Source: Riptortus pedestris
Taxonomy: Eukaryota; Arthropoda; Insecta; Hemiptera; Alydidae
Reading direction: 5' to 3'
DNA: 64,000 bases
NCBI GenBank assembly: GCA_019009955.1
Contig: CM032228.1
Location: forward strand, 224,214,001 to 224,278,000
Shown here piece by piece: positions 45,516 to 57,065 of this stretch; position 1 is the first letter of the stretch; every line of letters starts with the position of its first letter. The notes under the pieces were generated by a model that saw only the letters and a program-made list of their open reading frames with translations, did no database searches and was not told the origin of the DNA. Both the position numbers and the translations under genes were made by a program.

Positions 45516-46313
45516 AAAAAGTCCGTCACGCAGAGGCTGCGTAAACTAAGCAGATTTCCCAAGTGAAGTTTAGTAATTGATAAATATACATACTGGTAAC
45601 ACATCACCTCCGTAAATAAATACAAACGGAAATAAGAAATGTTTCATCCAATGTCAATAACCAGCCGACAGGTTAGAAATGTAAACAAACAGGTCTGGCC
45701 GCCTCACACCGGAAAGAAAAACAATTACTGAAATATATCAGAATATAACATATTAATTTTGTTGAGACCTATTTACTATATTTAGTACTGTAATTAACAA
45801 TGAGTCAGGATAATTGTTATCTCAATCAATCAAATTTTAGTAGTCCAAAACCTTAAGACGGGGGGGGGGGCACCTGGACATATTTGCATGTATCTCGTAT
45901 AATAAAGGTCTCTTGAATACAATTTTTGGTATTTAAACTTCGAATAATGTGATTTATTATGTAGCAGAGTATTGTTTATGTAACATGAGTAGAAGTGGCG
46001 GTTTACAAATGGCTGAAAACTGAAACATTCAAATATCTCGGTTAATATTCAAGATAGAGAATAAATGTATATTACAATATTTATAGTAAATTTAATTTGC
46101 AATAAGATTGGTTCTACACAATTTTTCGATCCGACCTATGGTAACGGAGATATTTCTAATCTTCGTAAATCCTCCCCTCTAAACCCCCCCCCTCCCCCTG
46201 GTCCGATTTCAGCCATTAACGAACTTGATCTTTTTTTTTTTTACATAAAACGACTAAATATCGCGTTTGGTAATGATCAAACAAAAATTGCGACCGCTAG
46301 AGCAGTAACAGAC

Positions 46314-46377
<64 letters not shown>

Positions 46378-46504
46378 TTTTAAACGGACCTCATTTTCGT
46401 CATCTCCTGGGTAGGATCGATGGACATTTGAAGAAATATATCGAAAATTGCATCATGAGTACAACCTCAATAGCTGATTTCCCTTAAGGGAAATCTGCTA
46501 AAAA
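45516..46504 (+). mobile_element. HINE-like family, complete long copy (reference copy)
   Basis: Left terminus AAAAGTCCGTCACGCAGAGG then CTGCGTAAACTAAGCAGATT; long left module (GGTCTGGCCGCCTCACACCG, G10 run 45860-45869); middle (ATATCTCGGTTAATATTCAA, CGATCCGACCTATGGTAACG); C-rich tract 46184-46199; TTGCGACCGCTAGAGCAGTA; (TA)n then (GA)n at 46316-46377; right end TGGGTAGGATCGATGGACAT, CATCATGAGTACAACC and the palindrome GATTTCCCTTAAGGGAAATC then TGCTAAAA. 989 bp, no coding capacity. Confidence 0.9.
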
Positions 46505-47524
46505 GAAATATTAATGAATATATACTAGAGGAGTTTTTGTAGCTGCCAAAGTTACATGACAAAACGTTTAATCACAACTAATAACTTATCTCTACATTTT
46601 ACATTGACAGCAAAGATGTCTGAGCACAACATCCAATCAACTTCTTAACGATATTTGAAACATTTCTCGTTTGAATCATATTTATCATCACACTCTCTCT
46701 ATAAGCAATCATATTTCTGCATCAACCAATAAACGAATGTATTGAGTGGTAAGAACACGGCAGCAGTGCTAATAGATGTATATAACAGTTTGTCGTACTT
46801 GCTCACAATTATTATTGTTTTTATGGAAATTGCAGGCTTATAAAAACAAGCAATTCCATCGATTTAAGTGAATTCAGTCAAAATTGAGGAGTTATTGCAA
46901 TAAGAGCCTAAAAAGTAGTTCTGAGAGAAACGAAAGCTAAAATTTAAATTTGTAATAAACTAAAATCATTCTATTCTTATTCATTTAATTATTATATTTT
47001 TCATTCTTATCCATGAAAATAAATAATGCAAATAGCCAATTTCACTGTTCTTTCATAAAAACGACCCAATGAGGAATTTGTATAATAAACCAGCAACTCC
47101 AAAAAATAAATGTTCGGTGTTTGTAAGTTCTTGTATTGTTTCAGATTATGTGTTCATTTCATGAAGTTAAGAAAAGAAGTAAACCTATGCAAGTTTATTA
47201 AAAACACCTCTGCTGAACTGAAGTTCATTGTGAAGTAAAAAATGAGTTACTTTAACACTAAATAAAAGCCCTATACAGTCGTACAGGAACTCGTTTCAAG
47301 GAACTTATTTCAAAAATGCGTTAGTCATTGTAGCATATGCTAAATTTAAATAATAACCCATTAAATATTGAATTATTTGATTTGATAATGCAGAAGATTC
47401 AATTTAAGTAGTATATCTTCGAATAATTCTAAAGAAATGTGAGGAACTAACTAATTATTTTACTTTCAAATATTTTCTTTATCATATACTGACAAAACTA
47501 TGATAAGAAGTATACAAAATTTAA
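46505..47524. other. AT-rich stretch, nothing recognised
   Basis: No gene or repeat identified. Confidence 0.4.
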
Positions 47525-47971
47525 TTAATTTATAACGTCAATGTACTTTACTGTCCTTGTCCTCGAATTTATATCGTCTATAAGAATCCATTTTTTCAAC
47601 TTTTTTTTTATTTTATGAAAATTATAAAATCGAAATATCAATAGCCACAAACTATTCGTTAAATTGAGGATATCATTTTCAGAAAGAGAAGAATGAAGCC
47701 ACGAACTCTTTGCTGTTTCTTGTATATATTTTATTTGAGGTGGAAAACCTGAAATGAAGCCTAGAGTGAAAGAAAATTGTTTGACAATATCAAAAATATG
47801 GGATGTTTTCCTACGTGACGCAGGTTTGGGATCTAGAGATAAACATTTATACTTTTCCAGATTACTATACATAAACTTCATATGCCCAAAGTAATTTAAC
47901 AGAGCAAAATTAAATGTATGTATGCAGTCACTGCTCGTCTCTATTTGGGATGAATAAGTTATCTTTATCAA
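47525..47971 (-). CDS. Unrecognised 148-codon open frame
   Basis: Longest frame not explained by a known element or shadow. It starts MIKITYSSQIETSSDCIHTF, is rich in I, K, S and L, and contains a basic KIKKKLKK patch near the C-terminus. I recognise no domain, signal peptide or catalytic motif. It lies beside a HINE-like copy and has no visible promoter or splice context. A frame of this length can arise by chance in 64 kb of AT-rich DNA, so it may not be a gene. Confidence 0.12.
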   Translation of the reverse strand: MIKITYSSQIETSSDCIHTFNFALLNYFGHMKFMYSNLEKYKCLSLDPKPASRRKTSHIFDIVKQFSFTLGFISGFPPQIKYIQETAKSSWLHSSLSENDILNLTNSLWLLIFRFYNFHKIKKKLKKWILIDDINSRTRTVKYIDVIN

Positions 47972-47990
47972 ATCAGCAACCAGCCCGATT

Positions 47991-48702
47991 ATTAGCAGAT
48001 TTCGCTTAAGGGAAATCTCCCCTGAGATGAGGTCTTACTCATGACGCGATTTTCGAAAACATTCTTCAAATATCCATGTCCTAATATTTATTTATTTATA
48101 TTTATATTAACGTCCACTTTTTGCAACTAAGGCTTATAACAACAAGCTGTTATAACGCGAACCTCTTTATTCTAAGATTAAATTCTAAATATTGTTAACA
48201 TGGGACCTTTATTATGTGAGATAAATGCAAATTCGTTGTGTGATGACGTCATAAATTAAGGTTTTACGTTCTTGTTTGGAAAATGTTCATTTGATTTATA
48301 CTATACGAAATATTTATATATTTCATCGTTGTTTCGTTTTATTTAACACAAAAGATAATATATGTGAATGAAAAAAATCAGGCTATAAATAGTGGGGCTT
48401 TAGAGAGAGAGGGGGGAATTTAAAATATCTGCCGTATTATTTGTCGGAGCGTAAAATGTTATAGAATCAATCTTGTTAAACTAGTAAAGCTATACAATTG
48501 TTGTTCAATGCATTTGGTCATAACTGAAGTTCTAAGCGAGTTATTCGCACTTTCTTGTTTACCTCCAGGAACTCTCCCCTCCCGCTCCTATTGTTTGGTT
48601 TTTTAAATAGAAATAGAGAACATGTGGTGAGGTGGGATCTCGTGTTACATAACAGCACGTGGGAAATCTGCTTAGTTTACGCAGCTCCTGCATGACGAAT
48701 GT
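47991..48702 (-). mobile_element. HINE-like copy, variant, containing a SINE piece
   Basis: Reversed right end ATTAGCAGATTTCGCTTAAG then GGAAATCTCCCCTG, and ACTCATGACGCGATTTTCGA to CAAATATCCATG. A SINE 3' tail follows (48083-48137). The family resumes with CAAGCTGTTATAACGCGAAC and the variant middle (TGTCGGAGCGTAAAATG), and ends GTGGGAAATCTGCTTAGTTT then ACGCAGCTCCTGCATGACG. Both termini are present; the microsatellite is lost. Confidence 0.8.
48083..48137 (-). mobile_element. SINE 3' tail fragment
   Basis: TATTTATTTATTTATATTTA then TATTAACGTCCACTTTTTGC and AACTAAGGCTTA match the 3' end of the SINE at 52268-52493 in the same orientation. Confidence 0.7.
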
Positions 48703-51600
48703 TTACTGTTAAGAGCTATATAAACTATCTCGAGTAAGTAAAGGGACACTCCCAGAGTAGATAGAACGAATTCTCTGCGTGTATAGAGAAAACCCTTTTG
48801 TGTGTTAGCTATGAAAGTGCATGTGACTATAATTGAGGCCAGCCTGGAGCTGAATGGGAGCAGAGGGGTGTTTGAAATAAAGTTGCCCCCCGCCGTGTCT
48901 TTGTGCTGGGGCCGCTAATTCGGTTACCCTCCGGCAGAGCGCTCTCCCCTCCAGACCACCTCTCTTCTTTGTGCCGCCCCCGGGATACAAAAACCCTGAC
49001 GAGCTGAACGTCAAGTGCACTCCTTCACAAAGCCTTTTATTTCCTTTTGATTGTTTCTCTACCTATTTGGAAGGCAAACTAACCCTCTCGCCCCCTCCCC
49101 ACTTCCTCTTCCGTAATAATCCTGTCACTTTTGTTTCCCGGTCCACTCTTTTCCTGCCTGCTTCTCGTGTCATAATTGCCCTACGTTTTTTACCCCTTCT
49201 ACAAAAGAGTAACTTCTATACATAATTTCAGGCGGTTAATATACTTTTCCTCAGTACTTCTAATTTGGAAACCTTCTTTACCGGCAGGCAGAAAACTCAT
49301 TTTCATTTCATAGCGAAGAAGAAACTTCCTGAAAATTATAAACGGATATTTTACATCCGAAATACAACTCTGAACACATTGGTGAAGTTCCACTGAAAAC
49401 TAAATGTTACTGTTCTACATAAATTTACTACATAAAGATTTTGATCACGGTTGATCGGTCATTGCACATATTTGTTAATCGGGATGTATTCACACTTCGG
49501 CATTTTATATGGACCGCCATCTCTATAGCTCCTCTCCTGGATACATGGTTTAATGCCTGACCCTAAACGAGAAAGTCTGCAATATTGTCAATATTTTTGA
49601 AGTGCTATTTCTATTTCCTTTAATAATTAATAATTTCGTTTTTCAAATTTCTACGGAATTATGAGTTTAAATTCTCTCTGAATCTATCTTGACTAGCTTC
49701 GTAGGGAAATCTGTGTGAGGATAGAAGTCCACATCTGATATTTTTTTTTTGTTTGTTATGCTTCAATTGCTTTACATTAGTTACAGTTTTTGCCTTGCCT
49801 TCTGAATCTGAAAAATTATGGAAAGTTATAATGCATTATGGCTCAATAAAAACCATGATATCCCATCCCTTACCATTCAGAGTTTTTGGAGCGCAATTCC
49901 ACTATGAGCACGACATATTAAAATTTGGTAATAGTAATAAAGCTGAAGGTTACTGTGAGGTACTGGTGATGAGGTTGAGTTGGAGTTAGTGTCTGATCTA
50001 GCTGATGCATAAAATATATAGCTTATTGTAAAGGCAGTGGCAGATGAACTGGAAATCGGGCAATTTTCTCCGGATATTGTTTTTAAATTTTTACGCGTGG
50101 AAGATAAGTTTCAACGTGAAGTGTTTCTCCCGATAACTTCCACTCTTAGTAACTTCGGGTATGGCTGGAAGGGTCTTCCTTACTTCCTTTTGGAATATAT
50201 TCCAACGGCTGGTTTAGAACTTAATGTTAACCTAAGCACCATATTAATCACCTTAATGAGTCGACAAATCTATTAGCATTCTCTCTTCTCGTCTAAAATT
50301 CATGGTGGTTGTACGCCTGACGTAAAACCAATAGTGTGACCCCCACCCCTTTTGGTGGTTAGTAAAGATTTCTTTTACTCGAAGTAAGGATAGCAAATGC
50401 CTTCCAGACGGGGACTCGCGCGAAATAGAAAATCCCAAAATTGTGACGTATCCTAAAGTACACTTAATGCAACCACGTCAAATCGGGACTGATTATCTCC
50501 ATGTCACCAACCTTTTCTGCCCGAAGCAGCATTAAAGATTTTATTTAGTGAGTTCTTCGTGTTCCTATTCCTCACGTGAGAAACCTTAGGACGACTCCAG
50601 ATTTACTAAGTGTATTAAGTCTAACGCGTTAACTTACAAAATAAATTCAGAAATTTTAAATCAAATCAAATATAGAGATTTTTAAAAAATTTAAACTCAC
50701 AAAACAAATGGCCTTACAAGTTTTGATGAGACTAAACTTCCCATGTAATGTAATATTATTACGTTTTTTAAGGTAAGTAAAATGTATTTTTAAAAAATGA
50801 ATGTTTTATTTCAAGTAAATGGGTGAATTTAAAAAAAAAAAACACGTTTATTCGGACTCAATACTGGAAATGCCAAAATTCTTGTTTGTTAATGTAAATC
50901 ACCGGTCCAATGATTAAACAAAAGAGAGACATTTCCCGTGGAAATAACGAATGAAAACTGGAAAAAAAAGCCATGGACTGTTCTTTTTTCCCCTTTGAAG
51001 TTAATATATCATGCAAATAAAAAAGGGAGTTGGGCGAAATACATTTTTGTTCACTGGAGCTCTAAAAATCTGGCGATTCATATGCTTTCTCTCTCCCTTT
51101 TGTTGAATAACCGGATTAAAATGCTAATGCTTCCAGGCCGAGTAATTATTCAGTCCGTGCTTGGAAGATGGAATTTCCACAATTGAAAATCCAGATAGGA
51201 ATACGAGTTGGTGCCCACGCTACGTTCTTTTTTACATTTCTTTTATCTGCAGGCGTATATTTGGAAGACCTACGCAGATGTCCTATATTTTTATGATTGG
51301 TAAGGAATTAAAATTTGTAGTTATCCTAGATTAAAATACGTTTCCAAATAACAAATGATAATTTATTCATTCCTAAACTGGATTATTTATACATATAAAT
51401 AGAGGCAAATGGTATTGTTATTTTGACATGAAACACATGCTTATGGAACCTAAAAATACATCTGGTAAATAAATTATTTCATAATTAATGGGTATCATTA
51501 TTAACGCAATTTTGTAAAACTTAACAGATATCTTTCATACCCATTGACAACTAGCAAAATCCATTTTTGAGGTGCTGAATGGTGAACGAATTATTATCTC
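48703..51600. other. No recognised gene; GC-richer block 48780-49200
   Basis: 48820-49010 is notably GC-rich (GTTGCCCCCCGCCGTGTC, GCCGCCCCCGGGATACAAAA) with no repeat similarity. Short frames at 48971-49225, 49753-49989, 50037-50276 and 50938-51186 match nothing known to me. Confidence 0.35.
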
Positions 51601-51942
51601 AGGTAAGAAAAGAAAGACCTCGTTTCTTCATAGTTATTTCTTCTTTGAGACAGAGTGCTTTCAGAGCATACACTCCATCATCAGTGCCCTGCTGGGAAAC
51701 ATTTACCAATAAAACGTCGTATAAGATGTAATTTAATTAAAAAATAAGAAATAGATGTACATATTGAAGTTCAAGAATTTTATAACTCTAATTCTTGACC
51801 TTCAATATGTACATACTTATATTTCTTATTTTTTAAGTAAATGTTCGCCAGTAGGCCTCTGATGATGAAGCGTACGCTTTGGATGTGCCCTGTCTCAAAG
51901 AAGAAACAACTGTGACGGAACGAGGCCTTTCTTTTCTTACCT
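51601..51942. repeat. 342-bp fold-back element with near-symmetric arms
   Basis: AGGTAAGAAAAGAAAGACCT (51601) pairs with AGGCCTTTCTTTTCTTACCT (51923-51942). Inner arms include TCTTTGAGACAG/CTGTCTCAAAGA, CCATCATCAG/CTGATGATG and, at the centre, ATGTACATATTGAAGTTCAA against TTGACCTTCAATATGTACAT. The loop is only about 10 nt and one arm has an extra ~45-nt segment. There is no coding sequence. A transcript would fold into a long hairpin. Confidence 0.85.
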
Positions 51943-52242
51943 AGGAACTAGCAAAATATTCACCAGATGGATGTTTATGTCAGAAAGATTCAAAAACAAC
52001 CCCGTTAATATTCGTGGTAGAAATAAAAAAGTTCAGAAAAACAACTGTAATGTATTGTAGATTCAACGAGAATGGATTATCTTACATTTTTCAATTATAA
52101 TAACGGAGATACTTTAAAGTTGTTATTTTACCCTTTCTATTATATAAACCCCCAGTCTTTGGTCCCCTTATTATAGGAGTGGGAGATATTGGTACTTATT
52201 TTTCTAAATTCATATTGAAGATTTTTTTTTAAATTTAAATAC

Positions 52243-52545
52243 TTTAGCGGACTCGTGACGTGACTTTATTATTATTATTTATTAACGTCCACTTTTTGCA
52301 ACTCAGGCTAATAGGGGCGGGTTATCTACAGGTTACCACCCTTTTCTAGCCAGGGTGAGATTTTAGGATGTTATTTAATGAACTTTGTCACTAAATAATT
52401 TTCTTTGCCCAGGCAAGAATTGAACTCGCCACTCTAGGTTTGCCATGTGAGATAAAGGTCAACGCTTTAACTCGCATGGCTAACCTGAGCCCCGACGTGA
52501 CTTTGGAAAAACTTTCTTCGAATGCAATTTACGCTGTCTTGCAAT
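52243..52545 (-). mobile_element. HINE-like right-end remnant hosting a SINE
   Basis: TTTAGCGGACTCGTGACGTG, then (after removal of the SINE and one repeat copy) ACTTTGGAAAAACTTTCTTC and GAATGCAATT follows the reversed right end (ACTCATGACGCGATTTTCGA, TTTCTTCGAATGTCC). The palindrome is deleted. 52060-52240 may be further decayed family sequence. Confidence 0.6.
52268..52493 (-). mobile_element. Complete tRNA-derived SINE with 11-bp target duplication
   Basis: Flanked on both sides by GACGTGACTTT (52257-52267 and 52494-52504). Minus strand: tRNA-like head GGGCTCAGGTTAGCCATGCG (A box TTAGCCATGCGAG), B box GAGTTCAATTCTTGCC about 55 nt downstream, then a body with GGTAACCTGTAGATAACC and TTGCAAAAAGTGGACGTTAA, ending in a (AAT)n tail. 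Pol III boxes, terminal tail and perfect duplication define a SINE mobilised by LINE machinery. About 226 bp. Confidence 0.9.
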
Positions 52546-53036
52546 CTTTGCAGTTTATCAATTAATTGTCCCACCAAAAAAAATCAAACCAAACAAAGAA
52601 AATACATGGGTTGTTAAGTAAGATAACTTTTTTTTGCCTGGAATAATTGGGAGTTGTAAACGATGTGTGGGGAGAGGGAGGTTTGATGGTGGTTATAAGG
52701 TAAGGTTGTTGGGGGAGGGGGTTGCGTTAGCCCCGGAGCTATGCACGGAGGGTTGCTACCAACCTCATTAGCTCTGCCCTTACACACCAGTGCCCTCTAC
52801 ACATCTTGTCCTCTACTACCTACTCCGCCTCACGGCTACGCCAAAAGTCCCTCACAACAAACACCTCGACCCATTCCGCTTTAAATATTTTAATAACCCT
52901 CTGTATAGAAAAGGTTATCACTGAAGGTAATGTCAGTAGTGCTGAAGTCGATAGAAAGCACTTGCTAAGCATGCCCTCCAAAGCTAATGTAGTATTTCAA
53001 ATAATAAGCATATAAGCATAGATGATAATATAATGT
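52546..53036. other. No recognised gene; G-rich block 52660-52760
   Basis: 52660-52760 is G-rich (GGGGAGAGGGAGGTTTGATG, GTTGGGGGAGGGGGTTGCG) and could form G-quadruplexes. Otherwise unassigned. Confidence 0.4.
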
Positions 53037-53164
53037 TTGTTTGCCAAGTCTTGGAGTTTGCTGCTTAACGGGAGAGAAAGTTGGACTGACCACAAAAGGG
53101 AATATAACATATTGAAAGCATTGGAAATGTGGATCTGGCTTAGAATGACTAGTACGAGTTGAAC
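53037..53164 (+). pseudogene. LINE RT fragment, same family as 42715-43095
   Basis: A frame reads SLLLNGRESWTDHKREYNIL then KALEMWIWLRMTSTS, the 'LL.GaEsWTl.k.....LkALEMWiwRRM' stretch of LINE proteins just after the RT domain. About 40 codons only. It runs up to a HINE-like terminus. Confidence 0.65.
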
Positions 53165-53296
53165 TAAAAAACGTCCGTCACGTATCGGCTGCGCAAACAA
53201 TGCAGATTTCCCACCAATTGGTATGATAACCTACTAATCTCATCCCATAATATATTCTCCATGTCTTAGTAAAAATCCGACGAGATCAAGATAGTG
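53165..53296 (+). mobile_element. HINE-like left end, head of a tandem series
   Basis: ACGTCCGTCACGTATCGGCT, then GCGCAAACAATGCAGATTTC and a left module like that at 7137-7180 (TATGATAACCTACTAATCTC). It is cut off and followed immediately by the next left terminus. Confidence 0.75.
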
Positions 53297-53852
53297 AAAA
53301 AGTCCGTCACGCAGGGGCTGCGTAAACTAAGCAGATTTCCCACGTGAAGTTTTACAATAGAGAAATCTGCCTAATAACAACTGTAGTAGTAAGAAACCTC
53401 TAAACCTAAAACATTATTTAGGGCGTAATAACCCAGTAGTTTCTAGCCCCAAAAAACAGTTAACCTAACCTCTAAACCTATTCCCGAGGGACGAATAGTT
53501 ATGGAAATGGCCATCAGAGCTCTCGGCGGAAAGTCCGAACATAGCCTACTGGCCACCACACGCAGAATACAAATGCAAATATCTCGGTTAATATTCAAGA
53601 TACAGAATAAATGTATATAACATTATTTATAGTAAATTTAACTTGCAATAAGATTGGTTCTATACAATTTTACGATCCGATGCATAATAACGGAGATATT
53701 TCGAATTTTTGAAAATCCCCCCTCTAAACCCCCCCCTCCCACTGGTCCGATTTCAGCCGTTAACGAACTTGATCTTCCTTTTTACATGAAACGATTAAAT
53801 ACCGAGTTTGGTGACGATTAAACAAAAATTGCGACCGCTAGAGTGTTAACAG

Positions 53853-53929
<77 letters not shown>

Positions 53930-54056
53930 GTTTTGAACGGACCTCATTTTCGCCATCTCCTGGGTAGGATCGATGGACATTTGAAGAAATTTTTTGAAAA
54001 TCGCGTCATGAGTACGACCTCAATAGCTGATTTCCCTTAAGGGAAATCTGCTAAAA
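53297..54056 (+). mobile_element. HINE-like complete copy
   Basis: Left terminus AAAAGTCCGTCACGCAGGGG, own left module (CCTCTAAACCTAAAAC, GGCGGAAAGTCCGAACATAG), shared middle, C-tract near 53730, (TA)n at 53861-53930, right end TGGGTAGGATCGATGGACAT with palindrome GATTTCCCTTAAGGGAAATC then TGCTAAAAA. About 760 bp, among the best-preserved copies. Confidence 0.9.
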
Positions 54057-54133
54057 ACATGCATACCATTTATAAAACATTAAATTTCTAATAGCATTGG
54101 TTCCATGCAATTTTACTATCAAACGCATAATCT

Positions 54134-55389
<1,256 letters not shown>

Positions 55390-56536
55390 AGGCGAAAGCG
55401 ATGTATACACTGAATGTGTCAAGGGGTCATAGAGGTTTTTACAGTTTTATACAACTCAGTTATTTTCATTAATGTTTTCCTTTTGCTCAGGGAATTTTGA
55501 GTTAATTCTTCGAAATCTGAAGTGCTAATTAACTTTGTTAAGCATTGGTTACAAGAATTCATCCTACATGGCTTCAACAGTCTTCTAAGAAGAATTAATT
55601 ACAGCTACTCTGTTTTATCTGAGTCGATTCTAGATATTAAACTCTAAATTCCTATTGCCGACACAATATTTTTCTCTCTATGAATATCGCGAATGGCCTT
55701 CGCGTGACTTCCTCAAGTTCGTGACGTAATATTAAATTAAATGTATTTTGTTAAAGGCGAAATGAAGTTTTCCAGTATTCCGTCACTATAAAGAAAATTT
55801 ATCTAAGTTCATAAAAATAGGTGGATAAGATTATAACTAAGTTTGGTTAGAGTTCGTGATAACTTATTTAAAGGTTAGCTAAATTTAGTAATTCGACTCA
55901 CATAAAGTCACATTAAATTTTTAACTTGCACACGATACAGAATAGCTCATTTTCCATAAATATGAAAACAAACTATTAACGATTAGCAAATTAATGGAAT
56001 ATTAATAGAGACCTATCAGAAATAGCTTACTTCCATTTGTTCTTGTGTTAATTCTGGGAAGTATATTGATTATATAAAGGTCAAACTACTAGAAATGTTA
56101 TTTCGTAATTGAATCTATTGAAATAATCAGTCCATAAAGTTTTTAAAAATGTCAACTTTAAAAGACTAGAAGAGCTCGGAAAACGAACAAAACATTTTAC
56201 GGTACTTCATCTGCTTACCGCGGACGGATTACCGCGTTGAAAACTAAAAAATTGAGTTGAATGTTATAATGCTATAACTTTATCCATTTAAGTACTTAGA
56301 ACATATAGTAATGGAGTAATAGAATAATAGGAAAAATCATGTTATTAAAGCATCACAATTTAAACATTTTTCCAGAAAAGTTTAGGTTTTAATTTACAAA
56401 ACGGTCCAACAGACGGATACTTATATACATCAGTGAACCAAGTGAAAATAGGAAAACCTCTGGGCCGGGAGAAAATAGATTTTTTTGGCGTTAATGAGCA
56501 GAGCACACTGAGGACAAAGCAACGTTTAACGAAGAA
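55390..56536. other. AT-rich stretch, nothing recognised
   Basis: No gene or repeat identified. Confidence 0.4.
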
Positions 56537-57065
56537 TAGTTATTTTCATCACTAGTACGCAAAGTGTATCTTTTCTATACGAGGTCGAGTTTCACGTACG
56601 AGGCGAAGCCGAGTTCGGGAACAAGACCGAGTACAGAAAAGATACTTTGCGTACGTATGTTGAAAATGACTGTACATTATACTGTACCTATTCTTAAAAG
56701 GAAATAAGGTAAATATTTTAATATTTTTATTCTTATAAAAAAAATCAGAATATAAAGATATGAATTCTAAAATATGCAACATATGTTTATTAAACTGCAA
56801 AGGTTATTCAACAGATAAATAGAATAGGCAATAGACCTATAATTTAAAATTAATATTTATTGTGCAATTTTTATTGTTACTTATATTAATACCTTTTTGC
56901 GGTATTGATTGCTTAATTATTTACAAATTTTTATTCGTTGTGCATTCTACTACATCTTTTTCAACTCTAAAAAGGTCATCATTCCAATAACAGCTGTTAC
57001 TTTTCTTTACTAGTAAAGAAAAGTATCACTTTGCGTACTCAAACGATACACTGAAAACAATGTTA
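56537..57065. repeat. Palindromic MITE-like repeat
   Basis: 56537-56671 is an imperfect palindrome: AGTTATTTTCATCACTAGTA then CGCAAAGTGTATCTTTTCT against AGAAAAGATACTTTGCGTAC then GTATGTTGAAAATGACT, around a GC-rich centre (CGAGGCGAAGCCGAG). A third arm (AGAAAAGTATCACTTTGCGT, then ACTCAAACGATACACTGAAA) lies at 57015-57060, so the whole 530 bp could be one non-autonomous element whose left end is doubled. Family unknown to me. Confidence 0.6.

Noticed and set aside
46065..46487. 140-codon frame
   Set aside because: Lies entirely in the non-coding HINE-like reference copy. The same right-end sequence gives similar peptides at 28839 and 29065 because the DNA is repeated, not because a protein is conserved.
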